Under the pieces are notes generated by a model. The model made no database searches. It saw only the letters and a program-made list of their open reading frames with translations, and was not told where the DNA came from. A stretch of 7,769 nt of DNA, from positions 1 to 7,769 of the forward strand of contig JAFSBD010000001.1 in assembly GCA_017442025.1 (NCBI GenBank), written 5' to 3'. The translations under genes and the position numbers were made by a program. Positions 1 through 5,274 of this stretch are shown here, piece by piece (position 1 is the stretch's first letter; the number at the start of each line of letters is the position of its first letter). The DNA is from Clostridia bacterium. Lineage in GTDB: Bacteria; Bacillota; Clostridia; Oscillospirales; QAKW01.

Positions 1-434
1 ATCGCGAGTGTAATGATGGGGATCGTTTCTGCATCCAGTGCGGTCATAATTTTGAGGCAGAGCAGGCCGCGCCCGCAGCCGAGCCGCAGGTAGAGCAGGT
101 TGCTCCTCCCGCCGCTCCTCAGCCCCAGATCCCTACATATCAGCCCGTTCCTCCGGTGGCGGAGGACGATACCGTTTCCACCGGCAAGTGGGTGCTTTAT
201 CATCTGATTCCCTTTATCCCCGTTGTAGGCTCGATCGTTTATATCGTCATGCTCTTTGTTTGGGGCTTTGGCGATAATGCAAAGAATAAGACCTTCCGTA
301 ATTGGGCCAGAGCACAGCTGATCTTCATGGCCATCGGCCTGGTTTTGTCTGTGCTGATCATCGTCCTTGCGGTGGTAATAACAGGCAGTCTGTTTGGTTT
401 TGCTTCGGATGCCTCCAGCAGTATATACTATTAA
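1..434 (+). CDS. Zinc-ribbon domain membrane protein, 5'-truncated
   Basis: The gene is already open at the window edge; codons are in phase from base 3 and end at TAA 432-434, giving 143 visible residues. The first residues carry the second half of a small zinc ribbon (FCIQCG, a CxxC pair); the first CxxC pair would lie upstream of the window. A Pro/Ala/Gln-rich linker of about 35 residues follows, then two hydrophobic segments: one around WVLYHLIPFIPVVGSIVYIV and one around AQLIFMAIGLVLSVLIIVLA. Between them is a short polar loop with a KNKTFRNWARAQL-type motif. This layout matches the many Firmicutes proteins with a cytoplasmic zinc ribbon, a flexible linker and a two-helix membrane domain, whose function is not established. 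It lies 27 bases upstream of uppP with no terminator between, so co-transcription is likely. The GTG at 156 is an internal codon, not the start. Confidence 0.8.
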   Translation, partial: RECNDGDRFCIQCGHNFEAEQAAPAAEPQVEQVAPPAAPQPQIPTYQPVPPVAEDDTVSTGKWVLYHLIPFIPVVGSIVYIVMLFVWGFGDNAKNKTFRNWARAQLIFMAIGLVLSVLIIVLAVVITGSLFGFASDASSSIYY

Positions 435-461
435 TCCTTTGCGAAACTAAAGGAGTTTGCG

Positions 462-1334
462 ATGAATTTTATTGAATTTTTGAAGGTGGTATTCCTGGGC
501 ATTGTCGAGGGCATCACCGAATGGCTTCCCATCAGCAGTACCGGCCATATGTTGCTGGTGGATGAGTTTATGCAGCTTAAAGAAAGCGAAGCTTTTAAAG
601 AGATGTTCTTTGTTGTGATCCAGTTGGGCGCCATCATGGCGGTGGTTCTGCTCTTTTGGAAGCGGATGTGGCCCTTCGGGCTGAACGAAAAGAAAGCCCC
701 GGTCATCAAAAAGGATATCTTTGGTATGTGGTTTAAGGTGGTGGTCGCCTGCATTCCCGGCGCGGTCATCACCCTGGCCTTTGATGATGCCATCGAAGGG
801 TTCTTAAAAGGAAATACCTTCCCAGGCACCAAGGTAATGCTGATGGCGGTGGTGATCGCTCTGGCGTTGATCTTTTACGGTGTCGGTTTTATCCTGATCG
901 AAAAATGGAATAAAAAACGCACCCCGCGGGTTACCTCCATGGAGGAGATCACCTATAAGGATGCGTTGCTGATCGGCTTATTCCAGGTGCTATCCATCAT
1001 CCCCGGCACTTCCCGCTCCGGGTCCACCATCATCGGCGGGCTTTGCATCAGAGTCTCCCGCGTTGCGGCGGCGGATTTCACCTTCTTTTTGGCAGTGCCG
1101 GTTATGCTGGGCTATTCTCTCTTGAAGGTAGCAAAGTACTTTTTGGATGGCTTTGTCTTCTCCCTTCCTCAGATCTGGATCTTGCTGGTAGGCTGTTTGG
1201 TTGCCTTTTTGGTTTCCATCGTTGTTATTAAGTTCCTGATGAACTATATCAAGAAGAATGATTTTGCGGTCTTTGGCTGGTACCGCATCATTCTCGGTAT
1301 TATTGTCCTGGCAGTATTCTTCTTATTCATGTAA
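462..1334 (+). CDS. uppP: Undecaprenyl-diphosphate phosphatase UppP (BacA family)
   Basis: This integral membrane enzyme removes a phosphate from undecaprenyl diphosphate and so regenerates the lipid carrier for peptidoglycan and other envelope polymers. Overexpression of the family confers bacitracin resistance. The 290-residue product has the normal family length. Both signature regions are present. Residues 13-30 hold the ExxxE motif (E16, E20) and the ISSTGH stretch (S26, H29). Residues 181-187 are PGTSRSG with R185, the likely phosphate-binding arginine. Hydrophobic segments occur throughout and the protein ends in a membrane helix. The ATG at 462 follows an AAGGAG site at 450-455 with 6 bases between. 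It lies just downstream of the zinc-ribbon gene and ends at a strong hairpin terminator shared with convergent mscL. Recognition is secure; the operon link to the upstream gene is inferred from spacing. Confidence 0.97.
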   Translation: MNFIEFLKVVFLGIVEGITEWLPISSTGHMLLVDEFMQLKESEAFKEMFFVVIQLGAIMAVVLLFWKRMWPFGLNEKKAPVIKKDIFGMWFKVVVACIPGAVITLAFDDAIEGFLKGNTFPGTKVMLMAVVIALALIFYGVGFILIEKWNKKRTPRVTSMEEITYKDALLIGLFQVLSIIPGTSRSGSTIIGGLCIRVSRVAAADFTFFLAVPVMLGYSLLKVAKYFLDGFVFSLPQIWILLVGCLVAFLVSIVVIKFLMNYIKKNDFAVFGWYRIILGIIVLAVFFLFM

Positions 1335-1365
1335 AAAAATGGGTTGCATCGCAACCCATTTTTTT
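1333..1365. terminator. Bidirectional rho-independent terminator between uppP and mscL
   Basis: A GC core, GGGTTGC (1341-1347) with GCAACCC (1351-1357), closes a three-base loop and is extended by A/T pairs. The A run on the left and the T run on the right give a U tract to transcripts from either strand. It starts within the uppP stop codon and ends two bases before the mscL stop, so it can serve both convergent genes. Confidence 0.9.
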
Positions 1366-1366
1366 A

Positions 1367-1780
1367 TTACTTATTTTTCAAAAGATCGCGGATCTCTTCC
1401 AAAAGAACCGTTTCATCGCTCTTGGCAGGCGGCTCGGTAGCAGCAGCCTCGGCTTCGGCGGCTTTGCGCTTGCGGGTAAGAATGGTCATCATCTTCAGAA
1501 TGAAGAAGAGGCAGATGGCGATGATGAGAAAATCGATGATGCTTTGCAGGAACATTCCGTAGGCAACCGATTCATTTCCGATGGTGAAGCTTAAGGTGGA
1601 AAAATCCTTCCCGCCCATGGCAATGCCCAGAAGAGGCATCAGGATGTTATCCACCAGGCTGGTAACGATCGCTTTGAATGCAGTACCCATAACAAAACTG
1701 ATGGCCATATCCAGAATATTGCCCTGGGCAATGAACTCCTTGAATTCTTTCCAGGTTCTGTTTTCGCTGAGTTTTTTCAT
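1367..1780 (-). CDS. mscL: Large-conductance mechanosensitive channel MscL
   Basis: MscL is a homopentameric inner-membrane channel that opens under high membrane tension and releases solutes during hypo-osmotic shock. The 137-residue product has the typical size. It begins with an amphipathic N-terminal helix (WKEFKEFIAQGNILDMAI) running into TM1 at about residues 20-45, which carries the conserved NxxDxAxxFxxGxAF pattern and a VDNILMPLLG exit. A short periplasmic loop follows, then TM2 at about 75-101, a basic RKRK cluster, an Ala/Glu linker and a C-terminal helix ending LLEEIRDLLKNK. The ATG at 1780-1778 was chosen because MKKLSENRTWKEF is a normal family N-terminus and an AGAAGGAG site (plus-strand 1791-1798) lies about 10 bases upstream. 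The frame stays open further upstream, but that stretch covers the promoter. It is convergent with uppP and divergent from the SNF transporter gene. Confidence 0.96.
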   Translation of the reverse strand: MKKLSENRTWKEFKEFIAQGNILDMAISFVMGTAFKAIVTSLVDNILMPLLGIAMGGKDFSTLSFTIGNESVAYGMFLQSIIDFLIIAICLFFILKMMTILTRKRKAAEAEAAATEPPAKSDETVLLEEIRDLLKNK

Positions 1781-1813
1781 GGAAAAAACACTCCTTCTAT
1801 GTAATTTGTTTTT

Positions 1814-1842
1814 ATTATAATTCAATCGGTGCAAAAAAGCAA
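1814..1842 (-). promoter_or_regulatory. Sigma-A-type promoter of mscL
   Basis: On the minus strand TTGCTT (plus 1837-1842) and a perfect TATAAT (plus 1814-1819) are separated by exactly 17 bases, 34 bases before the mscL ATG. No other promoter-like pair of this quality is seen ahead of mscL. Confidence 0.75.
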
Positions 1843-1868
1843 GAGAAAGAGTTTTTTTGAGAAAAATC

Positions 1869-1897
1869 TTGTAATTTAATGTATTTCTTGTTATAAT
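1869..1897 (+). promoter_or_regulatory. Sigma-A-type promoter of the SNF transporter gene
   Basis: TTGTAA (1869-1874) and TATAAT (1892-1897) have a 17-base spacer. The predicted transcript starts near 1904, giving a short leader before the ATG at 1938. It is divergent from the mscL promoter; the two -35 boxes are about 26 bases apart. Confidence 0.75.
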
Positions 1898-1937
1898 ACC
1901 TCTATTAAATCTATTGCATAAAAACGGAGGATTTCCT

Positions 1938-3296
1938 ATGAGCGAAAAAAGAAGTAGCTTCACCGGGAAGATCGGATTTATCTTGGCGGCCGCCGGTTCG
2001 GCAGTCGGTCTTGGAAACATCTGGCGCTTTCCCTATCTTGCCGCGAAATACGGCGGCGGTATTTTCCTGCTGGTCTATGTTTTGCTGGCGCTCACCTTTG
2101 GCTTTGCGCTGATGTGTGCCGAAATTGCCATCGGCCGTAAGACCGGCAAAAGTGCCATCGGAGCATTCCATGATCTGAACAAAAAGTATACCTTTATCGG
2201 TGTTTTGGCCTCGGCGGTGCCCATCATCATCCTGCCCTATTATGCAGTCATCGGCGGATGGGTCACCAAGTACATTACGGTCTTTGTTTCCGGCCAAGGC
2301 GCTGCGGCGGCGGATGGCAGTTATTTCGGTGGATTTGTCAGCCAGTCGGTCGAACCGTTGGTCTTTTTCCTGATCTTTATGGCAGTTACCGCGCTGATCG
2401 TTTTGTTTGGTGTGGAAAAGGGAATTGAAAAGGTAAGCAAATTTATGATGCCGCTTTTGGTAGTGATGACCATCGGTATTGTGATCTATGTTTTGTGCCA
2501 GCCCGGTATCGGTGCAGGCGTCAAGGCCTATTTGGTTCCCGATTTTGCTTCTATTACCGCTACCAGCCTGACCAAAACCATTCTCGGTGCGATGGGTCAG
2601 CTCTTCTATTCCATGTCGCTCGCGATGGGTATTATGATCACCTACGGCTCTTATATGAAAAAGGAAGATCATATTGAAAAGTCGGTCCATCAGATCGAAC
2701 TGTTTGATACCGGCATCGCCATTCTGGCGGGCTTAATGATCGTCCCTGCCGCAACCGTCTTTGGCGGCGGCATTGAAAAGCCGGGCCCCGGCCTGATGTT
2801 CTCCGCCTTGCCGGTGGTCTTCGATAAGATGCCCGGCGGCCATATTGTCGGTGCGGTGTTCTTCATCCTGGTGCTGTTTGCGGCGCTGACCTCTTCCATC
2901 TCTTTGATGGAGACCATCGTTTCCATCTTCTGCGATAAGTTCGGTTGGAACCGCAAGGTAACCTGCCTGGTTGTATTCTTGGGATGCCTGGCTCTGGGCG
3001 TACCTTCCTCTTTGGGCTTCGGTCTTTGGAGCCATATTCTGCCCTTGGGCATGGATCTGCTGACCTTCTTTGATTTCATCAGCAATAGCGTAATGATGCC
3101 GATCGTTGCATTGCTTACCTGCCTGTTTATCGGCTTTGTTATCAAGCCGGTAACCCTGGTTGAGGAAATCGAGCAATCCGGCCGCTTTAAACTGAAAAAG
3201 CTCTTTACCGTTGTGATCAAGTATGTTGCCCCCATCTGCATTGTTTTGATTTTGATCTCCTCGGTGCTGGATGCTTTCGGTCTTTTCAAGATCTAA
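1938..3296 (+). CDS. SNF/NSS family sodium-dependent amino-acid transporter
   Basis: This is a sodium-coupled symporter of the neurotransmitter:sodium symporter family (LeuT fold), which in bacteria usually imports amino acids; the substrate cannot be read from the sequence. The 452-residue product opens with the signature unwound TM1, GSAVGLGNIWRFPYLA (residues 20-35), followed by KYGGG. TM6 carries FYSMSLAMG (223-231) and TM8 carries the sodium-site TSSIS (318-322). I count 11 likely membrane helices, ending near residue 447, so the twelfth helix of the animal proteins is absent, as in bacterial Tyt1/MhsT-type members. The ATG at 1938 is favoured because GGAGG at 1926-1930 lies 7 bases upstream; a TTG at 1914 in frame has no such support. 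It has its own promoter and a strong downstream terminator, so it appears monocistronic. The family is clear; an amino-acid substrate is inferred from family precedent. Confidence 0.94.
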   Translation: MSEKRSSFTGKIGFILAAAGSAVGLGNIWRFPYLAAKYGGGIFLLVYVLLALTFGFALMCAEIAIGRKTGKSAIGAFHDLNKKYTFIGVLASAVPIIILPYYAVIGGWVTKYITVFVSGQGAAAADGSYFGGFVSQSVEPLVFFLIFMAVTALIVLFGVEKGIEKVSKFMMPLLVVMTIGIVIYVLCQPGIGAGVKAYLVPDFASITATSLTKTILGAMGQLFYSMSLAMGIMITYGSYMKKEDHIEKSVHQIELFDTGIAILAGLMIVPAATVFGGGIEKPGPGLMFSALPVVFDKMPGGHIVGAVFFILVLFAALTSSISLMETIVSIFCDKFGWNRKVTCLVVFLGCLALGVPSSLGFGLWSHILPLGMDLLTFFDFISNSVMMPIVALLTCLFIGFVIKPVTLVEEIEQSGRFKLKKLFTVVIKYVAPICIVLILISSVLDAFGLFKI

Positions 3297-3304
3297 ACCA
3301 ATTT

Positions 3305-3337
3305 AAAAAACGCTCTGCATCCGCAGAGCGTTTTTTT
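3305..3337. terminator. Bidirectional terminator between the SNF transporter gene and the small membrane gene
   Basis: CGCTCTGC (3311-3318) pairs perfectly with GCAGAGCG (3323-3330) around an ATCC loop. It is flanked by six A on the left and seven T on the right. It begins 8 bases after the transporter stop and lies 11 bases from the stop of the minus-strand small gene, so it can serve both. Confidence 0.92.
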
Positions 3338-3348
3338 GATGATTTAAT

Positions 3349-3519
3349 TTATTCAGCCTCGATGGCTTCTTCGGTAAAATCGTTTTCAAAAGCAAGATTG
3401 GCGGGGGCGATGGCCGCCTTCTTTTTTTGGATATGCTTTAAAATAAGAATGGTGGCAGTAACCGCCGCGGCAACGCTCAGGATCACGGATACCAAAATAA
3501 TGATCTGATTCTTTTTCAT
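3349..3519 (-). CDS. Small single-span membrane protein, 56 residues, unknown
   Basis: A short minus-strand reading frame starts at ATG (3519-3517) and ends at TAA (3351-3349). The product begins MKKNQ, followed by one hydrophobic segment at about residues 6-27 (IIILVSVILSVAAAVTATIL). A lysine-rich juxtamembrane patch (KHIQKKK, 28-34) and an acidic tail ending DFTEEAIEAE come next. The positive patch after the helix suggests an N-out/C-in single-span protein. Support for a real gene is good: an AAAGGGGAG ribosome site (plus 3529-3537) lies 9 bases upstream, a promoter with a 17-base spacer lies at 3555-3583, and a shared terminator sits directly downstream. I do not recognise a family. It is downstream of the GtrA-like gene on the same strand, with a 60-base gap, so some read-through is possible. 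Confidence 0.75.
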   Translation of the reverse strand: MKKNQIIILVSVILSVAAAVTATILILKHIQKKKAAIAPANLAFENDFTEEAIEAE

Positions 3520-3554
3520 CCCGATGAACTCCCCTTTCTTGGCTTATTAAATTT

Positions 3555-3583
3555 ATTTTAGCATTATTCGATAAAAAAATCAA
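3555..3583 (-). promoter_or_regulatory. Promoter of the 56-residue membrane protein gene
   Basis: On the minus strand TTGATT (plus 3578-3583) and TAAAAT (plus 3555-3560) are separated by 17 bases. The -35 box overlaps the stop codon of the upstream GtrA-like gene. Confidence 0.55.
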
Positions 3584-4014
3584 TTCTTTTCTTTGAAAAT
3601 TATAAATTGATAGAGGGCAAAATAAATGATCTCCAATGCGAGCTTGCAGCAATAGCTGATGAGCTTTGCCCGCCCCCATAATCCAACAAAAAAGATGGTC
3701 AGATAGTTGAAGATAAAGGTGGCAAAGGTAATGATCATAATGGCAATCATCACCTGCCGCAGGGTATAAAATAGATCGGATCGCTCCTTATAGACCCAAA
3801 GCTTTAAAATGGGGAAGAACAGAATGAACCGCACCGCAAAGGGGATGAGAAACCCGCCGCCCGGATAGATCAGTTCTTTTAAGAAAAGTTCAATGAGAGC
3901 AGTTAAGACCGCGGCGATAAAATAACGCCATACCTGGCTTTTATGGGCAAGCAGATAATCATGGAACCGATCGGCATAGCGATTGTGGTCTTTCTTTTTT
4001 AAGGGCTTTTGCAA
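3580..4014 (-). CDS. GtrA-like four-helix membrane protein
   Basis: The 144-residue protein has a short basic N-terminus and four predicted membrane helices, at about residues 29-48, 55-75, 84-110 and 118-140. Two features resemble the GtrA family: an aromatic/basic KLWVYKE after helix 2 and QFIIFKEK after helix 4, echoing the paired 'rrwvFk' ends of the internal repeat in GtrA. GtrA-family proteins are implicated in moving or presenting undecaprenyl-linked sugars for glycosylation of cell-wall polymers; that role is known for the family and only inferred here. No glycosyltransferase lies beside it in this window. The start is TTG (4014-4012), decided by an excellent AAAGGAGGGG site just upstream; the first in-frame ATG would remove more than half of the protein. 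It runs divergently from mrp and precedes the small membrane gene. Confidence 0.72.
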   Translation of the reverse strand: MQKPLKKKDHNRYADRFHDYLLAHKSQVWRYFIAAVLTALIELFLKELIYPGGGFLIPFAVRFILFFPILKLWVYKERSDLFYTLRQVMIAIMIITFATFIFNYLTIFFVGLWGRAKLISYCCKLALEIIYFALYQFIIFKEKN

Positions 4015-4020
4015 AAGTAT

Positions 4021-4030
4021 CCCCTCCTTT
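4021..4030 (-). promoter_or_regulatory. Ribosome binding site that fixes the TTG start of the GtrA-like gene
   Basis: Reverse-strand AAAGGAGGGG ends 6 bases before TTG 4014-4012. The near-perfect anti-Shine-Dalgarno match and the lack of a nearby ATG in frame make TTG the credible initiator. Confidence 0.75.
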
Positions 4031-4036
4031 GGCTCT

Positions 4037-4065
4037 ATTTTATCATAAATTCACTCGGATGGAAA
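4037..4065 (-). promoter_or_regulatory. Candidate promoter of the GtrA-like gene
   Basis: On the minus strand TAAAAT (plus 4037-4042) has a 17-base spacer to a weak -35 TTTCCA (plus 4060-4065). The -10 box is good and the -35 box poor. Confidence 0.45.
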
Positions 4066-4082
4066 GAGAAAAATGAAGATTA

Positions 4083-4111
4083 TTGACTTTTCTTTGCAAA
4101 GGGGTTATACT
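4083..4111 (+). promoter_or_regulatory. Strong sigma-A-type promoter upstream of mrp, abutting the inverted-repeat element
   Basis: TTGACT (4083-4088) and TATACT (4106-4111) have a 17-base spacer. The last base of the -10 box is the first base of the left terminal repeat of the 4111-4389 element. Transcription would begin near 4118, inside that repeat, so nearly the whole element would form the leader RNA of mrp. Confidence 0.7.
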
Positions 4112-4138
4112 AGGGTGGAGTAAATCATCCGAGCCTCG
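4111..4138 (+). repeat. Left terminal inverted repeat (28 bp)
   Basis: It starts TAGGGTGGAG and ends AGCCTCG. It pairs with 4362-4389, with mismatches at three positions (4121, 4126 and 4133). Confidence 0.85.
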
Positions 4139-4247
4139 CCTCAAAGCGGGATCTTTTGGTGCTTTCTACTCAAATTGTTCTTGTAGGGCGACGGCCTTAC
4201 TGCGCCCGATTTGAATAAAAATCCCTCAAAATCTCCTCGCTTTGAGG
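4139..4247 (+). repeat. Arm A: nested inverted repeats inside the element
   Basis: CCTCAAAGCG (4139-4148) is perfectly complementary to CGCTTTGAGG (4238-4247). Inside it GGAT (4149-4152) can pair with ATCC (4221-4224), TCAAAT (4170-4175) with ATTTGA (4209-4214), and GTAGGGC (4183-4189) with GCCTTAC (4194-4200) around a four-base loop. GGGCG (4186-4190) with CGCCC (4203-4207) is an alternative inner stem. CCTCAAA at 4224-4230 can also capture TTTGAGG at 4241-4247, giving a competing local hairpin. Confidence 0.7.
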
Positions 4248-4254
4248 TCAAGGA

Positions 4255-4361
4255 TTTTGAAAAGAGCGGATTTGCGTTCAATCAAGGCAAAAACGCAGCC
4301 AATACTTTGTGTATTGGCGAGTATTTTTACACAGAGTGAGCGAAAATCCGCCTTTTCAAAA
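4255..4361 (+). repeat. Arm B: 107-bp self-complementary unit inside the element
   Basis: TTTTGAAAAG (4255-4264) pairs with CTTTTCAAAA (4352-4361). After one bulged A, GCGGATTT (4266-4273) pairs with AAATCCGC (4344-4351). Two internal hairpins follow: GCGTT/AACGC (4274-4278 with 4292-4296) and a perfect 8-bp GCCAATAC/GTATTGGC (4298-4305 with 4311-4318) with a TTTGT loop. The bases at 4319-4343 are the longest unpaired stretch. The result is a multi-branch junction with an 18-bp closing stem. Confidence 0.75.
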
Positions 4362-4389
4362 CGAGGTTCGGATTATTTGCTCCACCCTA
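4362..4389 (-). repeat. Right terminal inverted repeat (28 bp)
   Basis: On the minus strand it reads TAGGGTGGAG at its outer end and ACCTCG at its inner end. It is the partner of 4111-4138 and ends 13 bases before the mrp ribosome binding site. Confidence 0.85.
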
Positions 4390-4401
4390 AGCGATTATAT
4401 A

Positions 4402-4408
4402 AAGGAAG
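4402..4408 (+). promoter_or_regulatory. Ribosome binding site that fixes the mrp start
   Basis: AAGGAAG lies 8 bases before ATG 4417. It rules out starts further upstream in the same open frame, which would translate part of the inverted-repeat element. Confidence 0.7.
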
Positions 4409-4416
4409 TGTTATCA

Positions 4417-5238
4417 ATGGGCTGCACCCATAATTGCGAATCCTGCTCTTCCAACTGCTCCGGGAATAATACTCCCGATAGTTTGATGGAAAAGCCCCAT
4501 GAACTGAGTAATGTCAAAAAGATCATCGGCGTTGTTTCCGGTAAGGGCGGCGTCGGTAAAAGCATGATCACTGCCCTTTCGGCGGTCGCCATGCAGCGGC
4601 GCGGCTTTCGCACCGCGATTCTGGATGCCGATATCACCGGCCCTTCCATCCCCAAGGCCTTTGGCCTGCAGGGTAAGGCTGAATCGGATGGGAACGCCCT
4701 TTATCCCGTTGTCTCTAAAATGGGCACCCAGATCATGAGCCTCAACCTTCTGCTGGAGGATGAAGAATCCCCCGTTGTTTGGCGCGGCCCGGTCATCGCA
4801 GGCGCGGTCAAGCAGTTCTGGACCGATGTGGTCTGGAACGATGTGGACTATATGTTTGTGGATATGCCGCCGGGCACCGGCGATGTCCCGCTGACCGTCT
4901 TTCAGTCCCTGCCGGTGGATGGGATCATCGTTGTTACCTCTCCCCAGGATCTGGTCTCCATGATCGTTACCAAGGCCGTTAAGATGGCGCAGATGATGAA
5001 TATTCCCATCCTGGGCATTGTTGAAAACTATAGCTATCTCCGCTGCCCCGATTGCGGCAAGGAGATCAAGGTCTTTGGCGAAAGCCACCTGGAAGAGGTC
5101 GCCGAGAAGAACGGCCTTCGGATCTTGGCCAAGCTTCCCATCGATCCCGAACTTGCCTCCCTTTGCGATAAGGGCATGATCGAGCTGTTTGAAGGGGATT
5201 ATGCCGAAAGCATAGCAGAGCAATTAATGCCTCAATAA
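4417..5238 (+). CDS. mrp: Mrp/NBP35-family iron-sulfur cluster carrier ATPase
   Basis: This soluble P-loop NTPase (also called ApbC) binds and transfers [4Fe-4S] clusters to apo-proteins as a dimer. The product has 273 residues. Its N-terminus carries a cysteine cluster C3-x3-C7-x2-C10-x3-C14, typical of clostridial Mrp and reminiscent of the eukaryotic NBP35 N-terminal cluster site. The deviant Walker A GKGGVGKS is at 42-49, the switch I region DADITGPSIP at 70-79, and the Walker B/switch II VDMPPGTGD at 148-156. The cluster-bridging CPDC is at 210-213, preceded by IVENYSYL. The ATG at 4417 gives the cysteine-cluster N-terminus; the frame is open upstream, but that part covers the inverted-repeat element and does not look like protein. 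It probably forms a single-gene transcript ending at the hairpin 5247-5274, with a roughly 300-base leader from the promoter at 4083-4111. Confidence 0.95.
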   Translation: MGCTHNCESCSSNCSGNNTPDSLMEKPHELSNVKKIIGVVSGKGGVGKSMITALSAVAMQRRGFRTAILDADITGPSIPKAFGLQGKAESDGNALYPVVSKMGTQIMSLNLLLEDEESPVVWRGPVIAGAVKQFWTDVVWNDVDYMFVDMPPGTGDVPLTVFQSLPVDGIIVVTSPQDLVSMIVTKAVKMAQMMNIPILGIVENYSYLRCPDCGKEIKVFGESHLEEVAEKNGLRILAKLPIDPELASLCDKGMIELFEGDYAESIAEQLMPQ

Positions 5239-5246
5239 TAATTCAT

Positions 5247-5274
5247 AAACCGTCCGCATTTGCGGGCGGTTTTT
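5247..5274 (+). terminator. Rho-independent terminator after mrp
   Basis: ACCGTCCGC (5249-5257) pairs with GCGGGCGGT (5262-5270), with one G-U pair, around an ATTT loop, followed by a five-base T run. It begins 8 bases after the mrp stop codon and separates mrp from the sporulation genes. Confidence 0.88.

Larger units (their letters stand above)
4111..4389. mobile_element. MITE-like or structured-leader element with terminal inverted repeats
   Basis: The segment is bounded by 28-bp inverted repeats: left 4111-4138, right 4362-4389, matching at 25 of 28 positions and beginning TAGGGTGGAG on each strand. TA occurs at both outer edges, compatible with a TA target duplication as used by Tc1/mariner/IS630-type transposases. 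The interior is almost fully self-complementary in two arms: arm A at 4139-4247 and arm B at 4255-4361. No credible gene lies inside; short frames crossing it have no ribosome site or recognisable product. The size (279 bp), lack of coding capacity and terminal repeats fit a MITE. A structured non-coding RNA or leader is the main alternative, since a strong promoter sits directly at its left edge. No transposase is visible in the window, so mobility is inferred. Confidence 0.6.

Noticed and set aside
435..461. Short inverted repeats around the uppP ribosome site (TCCTTT with AAAGGA; AAACT with AGTTT)
   Set aside because: The stems are only 5-6 bp, A/T-rich and mutually exclusive, too weak to claim a terminator or a translation-control hairpin.
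1781..2020. In-frame upstream extension of mscL
   Set aside because: It covers the mscL promoter and the start of the divergent transporter gene. The family N-terminus begins at 1780.
1911..2690. Long minus-strand open frame of 259 codons opposite the SNF transporter gene
   Set aside because: It is an antisense artefact of the codon composition of a conserved transporter gene, has a composition unlike real proteins, and spans the transporter promoter region.
3386..3679. Minus-strand open frame of 97 codons across the end of the GtrA-like gene and the small gene
   Set aside because: It is a frame shadow: the two overlapping minus-strand frames have start sites, ribosome sites and membrane-protein composition, whereas this one has none and is not protein-like.
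4309..4416. Upstream in-frame extension of mrp
   Set aside because: It would translate the right half of the element. The ATG at 4417 has a proper ribosome site and yields the typical cysteine-cluster N-terminus.
4242..4433. Open frame of about 63 codons across the inverted-repeat element into the mrp start
   Set aside because: It lies in repeat arms, has no ribosome binding site, encodes a low-complexity basic peptide, and overlaps mrp in another frame.
4414..5223. Long minus-strand open frame of 269 codons opposite mrp
   Set aside because: The plus strand carries unmistakable Mrp motifs. The antisense product is His/Gly/Asp-rich with no recognisable domain and no ribosome site.
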